Origin: Mastacembelus armatus
Taxonomy: Eukaryota > Chordata > Actinopteri > Synbranchiformes > Mastacembelidae
Length of the DNA: 64,000 nt
Direction: 5' to 3'
Assembly: GCF_900324485.2 (NCBI RefSeq)
Contig: NC_046640.1
Span: 19,034,217 to 19,098,216, forward strand
Positions within the stretch are counted from its first letter, which is position 1. Every line of letters begins with the position of its first letter. A program made the translations under genes and the position numbers. The notes beneath the pieces are model-generated. The model made no database searches and was not told the DNA's origin. It saw nothing but the letters and a program-made list of their open reading frames with translations. Below, one piece after another: positions 39,221 to 55,205 of the stretch.

Positions 39221-42088
39221 ACTGGCACCTACTAAAACTACTACTAATGCTGCATTCACTGAAAACAGTGAGTACATAAAGCTTATTTATTTTCATTCAC
39301 CATTGTTTATAGAGCATTTTAATGCTAATAACTTTAAGGATTGGTACCTGTAGTCCTGTACCTGGGTGATACATGATGTTAGCAGTAGGTGCGTTCCTCT
39401 GTCCTGTAGGAAGTAAGCTAGGCTGATGGTGGTAACTGTGTTGATGATATACAGTTGTGCTCATAAATTTACATATCTAAGATATAAATATCATGCAGAA
39501 ACCTTTAGAAGTGGCCAGATAAGTGTTAATATTTGCCATCATTATGATTTTAAAAAGGCAGACATGTTCTATTTTCTAAAAAAAATAGCCAATACCTCAC
39601 AAATTAATGTAATTATGTAAATGGTTAGCACAACTGTAATTCACCAATAAGTTGTTGTAATGTAGGATTTGTAATTGAGATGAAATGATAAAGAAATACT
39701 TCATTGCCATTTTGTTTTAATGGAAAACAATTAAGCTAAATAATGAATATATATACAGCAAAAAACTGCCATTGGCTTTGAAACTACTTAAGGCAAGTTA
39801 AGCATGTATCTGTGTAAAAAAAACACTTAATGCTTGATTGGTCTTTAAATCAGGTACATAAACCACACAAGCTTCCATCAGCTTTAGGTTCTTAAAGACA
39901 CAACAGTGATATTTAGATGGCATTTTAAATTTATGGGCTAGCAAGATGGGTTTTTTCTATGTTTCTGAGTTTAGTCTTTCAGTTTGAGAGCATAATTTCT
40001 AGGTTTAATGTTAAAATTTAATGGTTTCTCTCTGTACTGACTCTAACCTGCTCATGTGCAGATTTTTTTTTCTACTAAACTGTTTTTCCCTCTCTCAGAT
40101 ATAAAACTGTTGGTACAAATTTCCTGCGCTTATGCTTCGGTCCTTCTTGCACTCAGGACGCTGCTACACGCTCAAGTATTCTTCAGTGGTTCTCAGATTT
40201 ATTTGTGCAAGAACACTTTCAAAATTCCCCAATCATTCATTGGTCAGCATTATAAACTGGATCTCTTTTGGTTGGGGGATTTCGAAAGAGTCGTTGCACA
40301 AAAGATCAAGAGCGAGGGCAGAAAACCAAGCGCAAAAGATTCTTGGGCGTGCAGCGGCAGCCTGAGTGCAAGGAGGAGGACTTGAATGTCAGCACTATCT
40401 GAGAGCAGTCTTACAGTTTAGGGAACAAGTAGAGAAAATCTATTTGAGGACAGGATTTTGACAATATTTGAACCTGAAATCAAGAAATGATGCTGTCAAA
40501 TGGAAAGACTGTACTCCTGAATAAAAATAGGAATAAACTCACCACATAACAAAACCTGCAGCAGCAGCTTGAAAATAGACCACAGGAGCAAAAATCCACA
40601 ATTTGTGTAGATCGTAACAAATTTGAATGATACAGCAGGACACACACAGGCCCAGTCTGAACACTTTAATGTGAACACAGGAGATCAGTAAACTGTATGT
40701 AATACAAGTAGCACACATTGAGTCAAAGACCAACATCTGTCCATGACACAAGAGAGCTGACTGACACCATTCACATCCTTATGGAGTGTATAAAAAATAC
40801 TTTCGCATGGCAGGTGGTGTCTGGTTTGGGACTAATGTCTCTATTGTTTCAGAAGTCAACGACTTGAGCACAGTGCTGCTGAGTCAGCAGGAGCAGCATT
40901 GTGGTTGGAGGCACAGTCAGAATTGGTATTACTAAACTTGTCTAATAAGGTGAACAGTTTGGTCATCTGTTCAATTCAGTAAGAAACTAAGGTGACACCT
41001 CAACACACTGGCAATATGGCCTCAGGGATTAGAGAGGACACTGGGTGATACAAAGCCATTAGTACAACCTGCACTTGTATTTAGAGTTTTTGTAAAAGAT
41101 TTAAAAAGGTTAATTAAACTCATATTTAGGAAATCAAGTGCTTAAAGGAAGAAGTTGTTTGGAAATGGAGCTAACATGATTGACAGCTACATGTAATGGC
41201 TTTTACAAATCATCAAACCTTAAATAAAGATGATGGTAGTCCTGATTCCGTGTCCATTTATTAGATATATTTTTAAAAACAAGCTGACATTATGGTGTGG
41301 CAATATAACCTGAAGGCAAATGGCTCAACTAGTTTTTTCATTTATTCCTAAGGGTAATGTTAAGGCCACATGGCTGCTAAAATACCCTGATCTGGAAAGG
41401 AACAGCCTCACCTAAAGCCAAGGGGTCACAAAGAAGTTAGAGGTAATTTTGTTTCCCCTTTTCTCTGAGCAGACTTTGTAGGGTGCTAAACATTTGAAAA
41501 AGAGGTGGCCTAAATTCCAAATAACTTACTAGGAGCCTGCTACAAATAATCTGCTCAAAAGCTTTAGGGTGGCTGTGTCCAGCAAAAATTGCTTGATGAC
41601 CTACAGTGGCCATGTACATACAGCAGTACTGGTTCCTGTAAAATGCTTTCAAAGGCAGATTGTGGTAATCATACAAAATATCTGAAAAATGAAAAAGGGG
41701 ACGAAAAGCAAGCAGTAAGGAGCAGAGAGAATCACATACATCACTTTTCCAAGAACAATTAACAGATATTTTTTTTTTTTTTTTACTATTTTTTTTTTGT
41801 TTTATAAACAAACCATTACAACAGAATCTGGATTGTGCATATTGTTTGCTTTCTCCAAATTTAACAAAGGATGGTTCCAAACAAATGTTTATGAATATGA
41901 TGGGAGGAACAGTGGAGTGATTGGAATTTGGAAAAATAAAATAAAACTCGGAATGGGGAAGTCGATGGACGGAGAAAAGCTTAAATCAACACAAAATCCA
42001 GAGATGCATTTAGACAGAAAATCAATGGAATGACAGCAAGAGAAGGAAAGCAGGACAAACCGGAGGGAAAATGTGGAGAACAGAGGAA
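39221..42088. other. Convergent 3' region between cdr2l and arhgdia
   Basis: The genes converge here. Plus-strand poly(A) candidates for cdr2l lie near 40519, 40531 and 41223. Minus-strand signals for arhgdia (TTTATT on the plus strand) lie at 41257-41262 and 41341-41346. A GC-richer island at about 40100-40390 follows a strong acceptor-like ctctctcag (40099), and a donor-like aca|gtgagt lies at 39269, so the cdr2l 3' UTR might be spliced. A T17 run sits near 41768. Confidence 0.4.
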
Positions 42089-44333
42089 TCAGTCTTTCCA
42101 GTCTTTCTTGATATTGAGGCTCCACTCCCAGGAGAGATGATCATGTTTGTCATCATCGGTGAACTTGGACTTGACATTGTAGGTCCCACGTGCCAGCATC
42201 CCTTTGGGCGACTCCTCCATGGTTGTGAGGAACTCATATTCCTGGTCCGGTCTCGGCCCATAGCTGCCGACCATGTACTCAGTCTTGTCAACTAGAAATA
42301 AGAGGAGGAGAGATGCAAACCAGAAGTGTATTAATACTCACCAGTTTATCACAGGGCTGACAGAGAAACATTCACACTCACTGTGGGTGGAGAGAACCTG
42401 CACAGGGAGAACATGCAAACTCCACACAGAAAGACCCCATTTGAACCTATCTTCCTGTGATGTGACAGTGTTAACCCCTGTCATATCTATACATTAAATT
42501 ATATTTAGAGGCACCAGTAGCAGATTTTCTTGCTGTTGGATTTTTTTCCCCTCTGTTTCCCTTCTTTATGCTAAACTAAGCTAAGCTAAGTTCCTGTAGC
42601 TAGACATATTTAAAGCAGAAATGAAAGTGGTATCCACCTACTTGTCTAGGTCTCAACAAAAATGTAAATTAGCAGATTTCCTAAACTTTAGCTTTAATTT
42701 GGAAGAAGCTCCTCTTATGTGTTTTAATGTAGAAATCTACATAAGGAGTTACAGCCTTACCTTTGACTCCTTTCCTGAAGGACTGCTGAATGTACTTCAG
42801 GCCTGAGACGATCTCTTTATTAACCTGCAAAAAGCAACATGTATTATATCCTGATGAACAGTTTCTTATCACAGATAAAGCTCACTGCAGCTGTACTAAC
42901 ATCTGTATGCCTCTAACAGTCTGTGAAAACAAGGAGGAATCCTGGTTTTGAAAGGGCTCAACTCTCACCTTGAAGTTGATCTTTATTCTGTATTCAACTC
43001 CCTCCTTCAGCGTAAACGGATTCTTCCTGAAGTTCTCCAGGTCTCCTGTCATGGAATAGACACAGCAGACGAAGCTAAGTTAAGCAAATGTAAAAACACA
43101 AGTTATTGTGACTGTTTCAGCATCATGTAGCAATAGTATTGACCACCAGGTGGCACAGTGCCTCAGGTGAGCCATTTCTGCTGCAGTTCAGTGTGACCAC
43201 CAAGGGAGGGCAAGAGGGGAGGCCTCATTAAGCCACTTACACAGGCTTCATGCCATTAACTATTAGAAGACTAATGTCCCCGCAGGTCTTTTGGTCTATA
43301 TTTGCACACAAGGATGTGAGGGATTATCTTGTAAATGTTACTATAAACCAATTCTTTATGTGTCATCTGTACTGAAAGACAGCTGCTAAATGTGGCTTAC
43401 AATTCTGCACACTCATATTTCAGATGTCAGATATAAGTGATCTGCTTTCACTCTACAAAATCCACAGTTTAGGTTTTTTGAGATTCCAGCATCGGACATT
43501 GCAAAATGCCCAATCTACTCACCAGTCAGGTCGAGGACCAGAGGTTGTGGTGCCGTTTCACATAGCAGAGTCATTCTAGTCACCTGGACGTTGGGAGTGG
43601 AGGGATCTATGAGAGAGAAAGATCACAGCATTCAGGTTTATTCAAAGTTATGACCAAAGACCATGAATTCATGAATTCGTGATCTGCAGCAATCAACCCA
43701 ATATTTCAGTAAATGAATAGTACTCAGTCTGATCTTCGTCACACATTATATTGAAAAACACCTTGATGCAGAGTACAACATACTGGTATACATGTGGTGC
43801 AAGAAGCAGTTACTGCTGTAAATTAAATGTCTGTAAAAGACGGAAACATGGATCTGTCCAATCACTTGGTGTTTACATTTCTTCCTTTACAGCTTTCCAT
43901 ACTCTGGGTAATTTCATTGTTGTCACAACAAATAACTGAGCTTTGATACCCCACACTACAGGTGAAGCAGGCACACAGAGCAGCAACTGTACCAGCATTT
44001 GGAAAGTATGTTACAGAAGCACAAACACACTTTATAGATGTTGGAATAAAAGCAGCACAGAGCCACAATGGTGAATGAAATTAAAATTAGTGCTTGTCTA
44101 CACTGGTTAATGACTTAACAGTCGATTGAAGTTATTAACTTACCCACAACCACGGCAGCGCTACCCAGCAGTGCCTCCTTGTACTTGCGCAGGCTCTCGT
44201 CATCTTTGTCCAGCTCCTGGATCTCCTGTAAGCTCTTCTGGGCAGGAGGTTTGTAGTTGACTGAGCCGTCGGCCTCCTCGTTGGCTGCTGCGATTGCTGC
44301 CAGCTGCTCTGGTGTAGGTTCCTGCTCTGCCAT
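42089..44333 (-). CDS. arhgdia: Rho GDP-dissociation inhibitor alpha
   Basis: Cytosolic chaperone that binds GDP-bound, prenylated Rho, Rac and Cdc42, hides the lipid and keeps them off membranes. Five coding exons on the minus strand: 44144-44333, 43523-43606, 42969-43045, 42761-42824 and 42089-42291, in phase, giving 205 residues (human 204). The N-terminal regulatory arm contains [20 protein letters not shown]; the beta-sandwich that forms the prenyl pocket contains [32 protein letters not shown] and [12 protein letters not shown]. The C terminus is [20 protein letters not shown] plus DWKD, diagnostic of RhoGDI. The start has an in-frame acceptor (gattag) six bases upstream of the ATG, so a non-coding first exon is required. 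Teleosts usually keep a duplicate; I cannot say which copy this is. Confidence 0.97.
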
Positions 44334-47094
44334 GGTGCACTAATCACAGCGGAAATGTGACAGCAGAGAGGACTAGTTAGAAGACAGGAAGATCAAGTAA
44401 TACAGGCCAGCAGCAGGGGTCCACAAAACAGACCATTCCCACTTTAATGAAATGTGATCAACACAGAGCAAGGCAGAGCTAAGTTATTACTATAGATTAT
44501 TTATCTATTGAACTTAGAGCCGGGCCTCTAACAATGTAAAACAGCAGTTTGTGTTCTGTTCAGTCAGCGGGTTTACTTGAAATAAATGTGCACTTGAAAC
44601 ACAGACTGGCCGAGACAAAGGACTTACAGCAGGAAAGGGGGTCTAAAAGCTGATAATTATCTGAGCTCCAGGCTCGCTTGTCTCTCCTCCAAAAACTCCT
44701 GTCAAGCTTTATCACCAGGACAACTGAAACACTGCAGTGCTAATGTGGTTATCTACACCCAGCTGCAATAGCAGAGCAGTCACAACTAATTAGTAGTGAG
44801 GATAATAGTTCTCAACAGTAAGGACACAGAGGTTTTTGGAATTCACAGCAAAACTTAATTGTTGCTCATAAAATGCAGCGGGGGAAAAGACTTTAGCTTT
44901 TAATAACATCTGGTGCACGTATTCCTGGTGATGCAAAAACAAAGCTGATCAACACCTGCAAAAGCTAAGGAGCAGATGGATGGGGAGATGTTCCTCAGAG
45001 GACACACAACACAAATCATTCTATTGTACTTAAGAGCAGCTGCGTTAACCAAAACACACCGTGTGTGCTTGTCGATACAGCCTTTAAAGTTCTGATGCAC
45101 TTGGCTGAATTAGACGATAATGTATGAGGAGAACTGACACCACTACTACTAGCAACGTAAACTCTCGCTGTTTATTATGCTATTGTTCAATCTGAATTTT
45201 GTGAGAGCGATGAAACATTCCTCTAAGCTAACAACTAACTATGCTCATAAATATCAACACAGGGAGACAAACGAACCAGACAAAGAGAGCAGATGACAAA
45301 CATAACCAATTAAATATCTTAAAGAACACAGGTTCAAAACACTATCACCTTACTGACAATCTAAGGAGCCACAATAAATCACACAACTACAAATACAAAG
45401 TGCATGCAACAAAACAGGAACTGGCTTGTTGTTTCACCTCTCTGTCTAACCCATGAATATGATCTATTGTCTCTCCTGTATACAGTGCTGTTCAGTGTTA
45501 GCCATGCAGGAACTGAGATCACAGCAACATTTTTACAAGCACAAATTCCTTTTCTACCAATAGCTTTGCTTTGGATAGTCAGCTGTGAGTGAGTGCTTCT
45601 GATTGGACAAAATGAGTGACAGACAGGAAATCCAGATCAGATAACACATGGTCAGGTCATTCTACAAGGAACAGGTTGTTTTTCTTACTTCCTCTGCTCA
45701 GCTCTTGTTCTAGGAGTCCATTAGCTACACTGTGAGCGACTGTCACAGAGGAGGAAGTGCTGGGTCAAATAAGAAATGTTTATCTGATTCTTCTGCTGAG
45801 CTACAAACAGTCTCTGAAGTGTGATTGGATGGTTGACATCTGATGACAGCTGGTTACTGACGAGAGCTGTAACTAGAGCCCTGATTAATATTACGTTTCA
45901 AAGTAAAATACCAAAGTATTATTATTATTACCTGAAGTATTATTTTTCTGCCATTATAAAAAACACTGTACTGAAATACTGTATGACTTTTCACTGAATG
46001 TCACATTTACCAACAGAAGCACTGGCAAAATCAGGCAGAAATTGTTTATAACTCCACACACCGTCACATCATGAGGTGCCTTCCTAACCACGCAGGAATT
46101 AGTTGAGTCTGCAAAGTAAAAGGACCATGCGTTCCATAAAATGGATTAGCTTTCACATTGTTGACATCACCACCCTCATAATGATGCCCATTCTCTGTGG
46201 CTAATGCTGCTTAAACAGAGCAGAATGTGGCCAGCATGCCACATACTAACCTTACAGGGAAATGCCCTGTCATGACCGCTCCACCTCAGTTCTACCCTTC
46301 ACCAACGCAGTCCTGGATGCTGCTCTGTGCTACAGGAGGATAATCTGTTCGCTTGACTGGACTAAGCAGCACAGTTTTACAAACACACCAGGCTTGGCTG
46401 CAGCTCAGGGTTCAGATTAGGTCCGTTCCTTAGCAACACAGCTGAGCAGTAAGATTACATAAAGTGGGATTATGGCTAATGAGGCATTCAGGGACAGGAA
46501 AGGAAAGTGTTTCGTGGTGTGATTGTGACACATCAAGAGGATTCTCTTGACAGCAGTTCTTAAGTGGTTACTGAAAATAACTGATCTGAGACCGCAAAAA
46601 GGACCAGGGCTAGGGTCTAAGCTTTACAACCTGCCAACCAATGGATTAGTCAAAAATAAAAAATAAAAGATTCAAAGTCAATCATTTCCTTTGTAATATC
46701 TACAATAAAAAAACAGAAAGTCTTCTGGCTTATCTTCTGTAAGCATCAACAAACATCTCCAAACAAATAGCTCCGCACATGTGCTAAGCTGGCACACTGC
46801 AGACAGTGAGCATATCCCTGCTCAGCCACTTCTCTACAAAACATACACCTTCTTTCCTCTGTGCACACCGGCATCATGGAAACATTTTAATTAGCCATGT
46901 AGTCCCATGGTAATGCAGGAGGCTTACATCAGAAAAACATGAACTCTAACAGGAGCTTTGTAGTTCAGCCATAGTTGCTGCAATCTCGCAGAGCAGAAAC
47001 ACTTTTACAGATAATTCAGGAAGTGGAAAACTTACAGCTGATTAATTGTAGAGTGAAGTACTGTTACTAGGAACACACAGAGAAGAGTCAGGAC

Positions 47095-47444
47095 ATAAAT
47101 GCAGGTGTCCCTGGTCCTGGAGCTGTTTATCGCTGATGTGCAGTTACTGGCCCCACCAACTTGCAGTGTCTATTTGTTGTTTATTGTTGCTGTTCTTTTC
47201 TCTCTGCTCTATCCACTCACCCCAACCGGTCGAGGCAGATGGCCGCCCAAACTGAGCCCGGTTCTGCTGGAGGTTTTTTTCTTCCGTTAAAGGGAGTTTT
47301 TTCCTCTCCACTGTCGCCAAGTGCTTGCTCATAAGGGAATTGTTGGGTTTTTAGTTTTAGTTTTTGTAAAGTGCCTTGAGATGATTTGTATTGTGATTTG
47401 GCGCTATACAAATAAAATTGAATTGAATTGAATTGAATAAATGC
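47095..47444 (+). mobile_element. 5'-truncated non-LTR retrotransposon 3' tail (L2/Maui-like or derived SINE)
   Basis: The body (47103-47436) carries sequence widespread in percomorph genomes: gtcgaggcagatggccgccc, ctccactgtcgccaagtgct, then a tail with cttgagatgatttgtattgt and tttggcgctatacaaataaa, ending in (aattg)n. It is flanked by an 8-bp direct repeat, ataaatgc, at 47095-47102 and 47437-47444, which fits a target-site duplication. At 334 bp it is a short fragment without a reverse transcriptase. The exact family is from memory and uncertain. Confidence 0.7.
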
Positions 47445-49404
47445 TGCTTCACTAAAAGTGAGAACTGGCAACAACTGAAGTGACATTTCACTCTTGGCTT
47501 CACCTGCTGATTGAAAACGTCACTCACAGATCTCTGTCTGCTTTGATTTTTTTCCTCATACAACACCCTGACAGTCACTGAGCTTTGAATCTGTCCATTT
47601 TTTTCCAAAATATTAAACTACACTTCTCCACATCCCGACTTAAGAGCTTATAAAATGTAGGCACATGTATATTCTTTAAATAATTATCTATTCACATCAA
47701 CATATGAACCTCCTGATAAAGTGATTCTGCAAAAGCTCTAATGCAACAAGGACTGTTGAAATTATAGTACATCCTTCAGCCATGTGTTAATGCAACTCAA
47801 GTTGCCACTACTGACTAGCAGCATGCAGTTTTTTCCTCTTCAAGCAAATGGCTGCTTGCATCTTCTGCCACCAGGCCTTTTTGGCTGTCAAGAAATTACT
47901 GCAAACTTCCTTTTTCAGACGAGAGCTTGATGATTCATATCCTCTAGAGCGCTAAACCACGGGCCGTGCTAAACCGAAGCACAACTCATCTTCTTCATGT
48001 TCTAACTGTGATGCTAACACAGTTCATCATTATTTAAAATTGGTGTAAGGATTTGAATGCAAAGGGAGACTGGTGCTGGCTAAAGCCAATAGATAAAATC
48101 TTGCTGGGGCTCATTAAGTTGAGGATGTAGTGCTACACATACCAAAGGTTTGAGGAAGTGTTGCACAAGAGCTTTTGGCTGAGCTGATGCAATGCAGAGG
48201 AACAAACCTCAAAAGAACAGAGAAGAAGATGAGAAGAAAAAAAACAAAGGGCTTTACAATGATGGAAGAAGTGAAAAAACTACTGGCCCAAGAGCCTTTT
48301 AACAATAAAGAAAACAGTGGGATGTCTATCACAAAAATTATATCAGTGGAGAAGGCTAATAGGCTCAAAGAAGAGAAACAAACGTGACTCTAAACCAGGA
48401 CTGACCAGAACAAATAGGAAGCTTCAAAAATAGCCGGTGAAAAATCCCTACATGCAGCAGCAGGAAGCTGCGACTGAATAGGATAGTCAAAGGTGCCAGC
48501 TGAAAGGTCAGGACCTATTCCTCTGCTCTACAGGAGTTTCAGTGACATGCCCAGATTCAGCCTGCATCCCTGGGCAACCGTCTCAGGCTGGAAAGACTTT
48601 ACATGCTACAGGATTACAGCTCTTTGACAGTTGTCTTCAAGAAGAGCAACAATCGAATATTATACAACAGGTGGTGTGAAAATTCAATATAAGAATTAAA
48701 ACAATTAAAATAAAATTTGCTTGAGAGTCCATGATTTGTGAGAGGAGCTGTAGAGGCTGAGCAAGGCCATGTTCTGGCTGAAGAGGACCACACAGAGAAA
48801 AAGACTAATCATCCCACTGGTGTTTGTGTGTGTAAAGGGGCTGGCTAGTTTCCCTGCACCTATCCCCCTGTGACACTGAGCTAAAACAGACAAGGCCACA
48901 GACATGATTCATCATGTCAGGCTTGGAGAGGTCACGGTCCGATAAAAAGTACTGGCTCTCATTGAATTATTTTATTACTACGTGAAATAAACAAAAGGAA
49001 AGAAGCAAACAGTTTTAATCTGCATATTTTAAGTATTATACTTGGCATATCACTTAAATAACTTAAAATATGTTCAAATTATTAACATAAGTTATATTTA
49101 GGCTGCTGAAGTTGTAGGTACAAGCTAATTTGTGCAGCATTAGAGGATTCAGGCCTGTAGCTACAATCCTTGCATTCTTTGCTGTGAGCTGCTTGAACAT
49201 GTTCAACACTTGATGTGAGGAAAATGCCTACGATGACAATGTTACAGGCTGATTCTTCAGGGGCACATTCAACCATCTAGGGCCTGCTCAAGACAGACAT
49301 ACTGCAAAATGAGACATCCGGCATCCACTGCAGAGGAGCGTGGTAGAGTTTTTTGGGTTTTTTTTTTTTTTTTTTCAGTTTGAGATGAAGCAAATGTACT
49401 GATG

Positions 49405-49421
49405 GTAGTAGTAGTAGTAGT
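49405..49421. repeat. (gta)n microsatellite
   Basis: About five perfect gta units in arhgdia intron 1. Confidence 0.7.
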
Positions 49422-50210
49422 GTTATCTGAAAGTTATCAAACTTCTGTAAGAGAAAAAAAGATTCTTCCAGGCTTTGTATCATACACAGATACAGGAAGC
49501 AAAGGGTTCAGTTAATGTTAAAAAAAAAAAAAACAGCCATTCGGCCAAGCACAAAGTATAATTTTCACACAAAAAATGTCTGTCACTTCAAACAAATTTG
49601 AGCTCCACAGGTGCGACTATGCAAAGCTTTAAAAAGCTGAAACAGTGGCTGATTTAAGGTGTGAGCACCTCAGGCCAATTCAAACTAAGAGTTCCAGGAA
49701 GTGGCAGAAAATGTTCCTCATACACCACATGACAGTCGGTGAGACCCCAAACTCCTTTAAACTAGACTGAACGATTCAAATAGTAAATGCAGCAGTGCAT
49801 CCATCCATTGTATTGTGAATAATTAAACGCAATGGCTGAAAAGATCGTTTCCAAACGGCAGCTCAGATCAGGCACCCGGAAATGAAGCACTAATGATAGC
49901 TTCTTACGCCGCCGGACAACTTTATCATGACTTAGCAATAAATTACAGGATTACGAGTTTAAAGAGCGTCATACCGCGATATTAACATGAAGAATATTGC
50001 TATAAAAGCCACAGTATTGAATGGGGGAAGTTGCACTTTGGTAAACAAATTACTCCTAGCATAAATTCACGTTCATGGTGATAAGTTAGCCAATCCGTGC
50101 TTAACAACGGCAGGAAAACTCGCTAACTACATCACAATGGGTCAGAAAAGTATGCCAGTCGTTAAAAACAAATATTTTAGTACTTTAGTAAGTGTTTCAT
50201 CAACTCTTAC

Positions 50211-50330
50211 CGTTGAGCTGCTAGTAGGCTGGACAGTCTCTGTGAGTGGTGGCGGGAGGGAGTGAAGTGAAGCGGCAACGGAAACTCTGACATACGACAC
50301 GACGTCCGGTCTGTCGCCTTCACAATAAAA
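50211..50330 (-). other. Probable non-coding first exon and promoter of arhgdia
   Basis: On the minus strand a CG-containing stretch (50211-50330) ends in cagctcaacg|gtaagag, a strong donor. It lies upstream of the arhgdia coding start, which itself needs a 5' exon. No other gene nearby needs this donor. The transcription start is not determined. Confidence 0.45.
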
Positions 50331-51689
50331 GCGAGATTGAACATTTGTCTGCATTGGGGCACAAACAGCAGAAAGCAGAATATATGTATGTATGTATACA
50401 TATATAGTGTATAGAAATCAGAATATATAAAATATAAATCACACTTATCTATATATGTGTGTATGCCACTTCTTCCACCAATTGAAATGTTGGTTGCATG
50501 TTAATAATACATAAATGCAAAATATATAACACCATGATCGCATAAATCCGTCCCTTTTTCATGCTTTTGTTCATTTTGTCCATTATGTTTTATTTGTAAA
50601 AGGTGTATTACTACTTACAAAATGAAGCATCCACTGACAGTCATTGATGTCAGAGGCGATATACAAACTGGCCATAAATTATCAGCTGCTCCAGTGATTT
50701 TGTTCACCCACATTCTAACATGAATGAATGCTGTGGAGAATCACATTAAAAAAGAAAAACGTGCTTCCTAAGACCAAAGGGAAAAACCCCAGCTTCAATC
50801 ATGAAAATCTAACCGGAAACCTTAGTTAACAATCAAACCTTTGTGCTTGCGTACACACTTCCGGGAGAAGTGCGCTTATGACACGCACGGGCGTGCAGAT
50901 CTGCATTGCACGGTCGAAAAGAACTGCATCTACCTCTTCAGATATTTCACACTTCCACCAATTTTAGCTCATTCACAGCTTTGACATCTCCGGCACAGAA
51001 GCGCCTGCGAGAAAATACACGCGTGTTCTCCGCAGGGTAACGTTTGTACATAACGCACGATTCAGCTCATGCCATAGGCGTGGCAGGCTTACATGGAGCA
51101 AGAACATTTCACAAATCTCGAATCGACGTTACTATAGACCATATATGGTTAATACAGAACAGGACACCTACCGGCTGTGCATCAGAACACCACTGCATAA
51201 ACTGATTTAACCATGTTTCAGATGGCTTTGCACAGATTCCTGTGGTCACATATACTTTGAAAGTACATACATGTCTAGATAGAATATACTTCCTAAGCAT
51301 GTAACCACAGGAACCGTTATTACGTTACACATATTACAATATACTTATCTATATTCTGTAGCAGTCATTTTAGAGGTAGACCACAGTAGTTCAGAGCTTG
51401 TCTTCGGAGAAAAATGAACATGCACTGGTTTTCAATAAAATATTTCTGCTTCATTTAGTTTAAAAAAAAAAAAAAAAAAAAAAGCCTAATGGTAGTAAGT
51501 TATTTTATGGCTCTAGTTCATAATGGAAATAAATTGATTCCAACCAAAACACTAACTTTAGTAGGGTCTGCAAACAAGACAGGAAATGGCTTCATTTCAG
51601 TTGAGCACAAAATAAAAGTGAATTAAAAACACTAAGCACATACAAGTAGACAAAACAGACGTAGCATCTGGTCAATATGCACTGCAGGT
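50331..51689. other. Spacer upstream of arhgdia and downstream of alyref
   Basis: No gene is seen. The stretch includes a TA/TG-rich patch (50385-50460), a GC-richer patch at about 50860-51060 with acttccgggag, and an A22 run at 51462-51483. Confidence 0.4.
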
Positions 51690-51695
51690 TTTATT
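51690..51695 (-). terminator. Poly(A) signal of alyref
   Basis: TTTATT on the plus strand (AATAAA on the minus strand) lies about 255 bp after the alyref stop. Confidence 0.5.
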
Positions 51696-51950
51696 ACAGG
51701 TTACTACAGGGTAGAGGGAAAGAACTGGGGAAAACCCAATCCATATTTACCTACAGCCAAAACCCATTTTATCAGAAAAAAAAAAAAAAGAAAAAGAAAA
51801 TACTGGTAAAAAACACTTTGGAGCATTTAAAAGAGAAGTTTCGGACAATAATTTCAATCACATCAGAAGACAGAGTAAAATATTCTGCACATTTGCAACA
51901 ACCCTTCTGTGCAGACAGGAAGGGACAACAACCAGGAGGAGCCTCAATTC

Positions 51951-54561
<2,611 letters not shown>

Positions 54562-55199
54562 TATGCTGTTTCAATAACGCTAAACTCGCAACGAAATATA
54601 AAAAATACACCCTAGACTCGCTTGGTCCCTCTCCCTGCCTTTCTGAAGCTCAACGCTCTCTGCACCGCCGACAAAACACAATGAGCCCCCGTACGTCGCT
54701 TATAGACAAACTGGCTCCCTGCGTCCTACACGTACACGTAACGTCATCGCGTAACGCGCGGGACAAAGAAACAACTATTGGTAATTACCGCTAATAAAAT
54801 AATCAAAATCAGATTCTGAATAAAATAATGCACTGTACAATTTTCACTGATCAGCGTGCATGACAGGATCATGACTAATCAATTAATGGTAAAAGTAACT
54901 GCCAGGAAGTCTTCAAATAATCAACTACAGCTTTCCAATCAGAACCAGGATATATTGTTTCTCCTGATTCTCTGGCTTTATGAATATGCCTCTGCTGTAA
55001 TATTTCATGTCTCATTCTCATACCTTTCAGTACAAAGCATATCTGTATTTTATTTCAATATGCACAAAAACACAAAATCATTGTGTTTTCATGAAATTGC
55101 AGTCTGTAATGTCTGATATGTAATTCATTATGGCTCATATTTATATAGGGTCATGCATGCAGGATCATTTAGAATTATGCATGAGTACTGTAAAAGTCT
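54562..55199 (-). promoter_or_regulatory. alyref 5' UTR/promoter and spacer to mcrip1
   Basis: The 5' UTR and promoter (about 54562-54780) are CpG-rich (cgtacgtcgc, gtaacgcgcgggac) and TATA-less. The rest, up to the mcrip1 poly(A) signal, is AT-rich and holds no gene I can see. Confidence 0.45.
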
Positions 55200-55205
55200 T
55201 TTATT
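55200..55205 (-). terminator. Poly(A) signal of mcrip1
   Basis: TTTATT on the plus strand, about 640 bp after the mcrip1 stop, closes its 3' UTR (about 55190-55842). Confidence 0.45.

Larger units (their letters stand above)
44340..50210 (-). other. Large first intron of arhgdia
   Basis: About 5.9 kb separates the acceptor before the coding start from the likely donor (AACG|GTAAGA) at 50210. It contains a LINE 3' tail at 47103-47436 and a (gta)n microsatellite at about 49405-49421. I see no coding exon in it. The intron would be expected to hold enhancers, but none can be named from sequence. Confidence 0.45.

Noticed and set aside
48175-48387. Lys-rich 70-codon frame in arhgdia intron 1
   Set aside because: Low-complexity A-rich DNA without splice partners or family resemblance.
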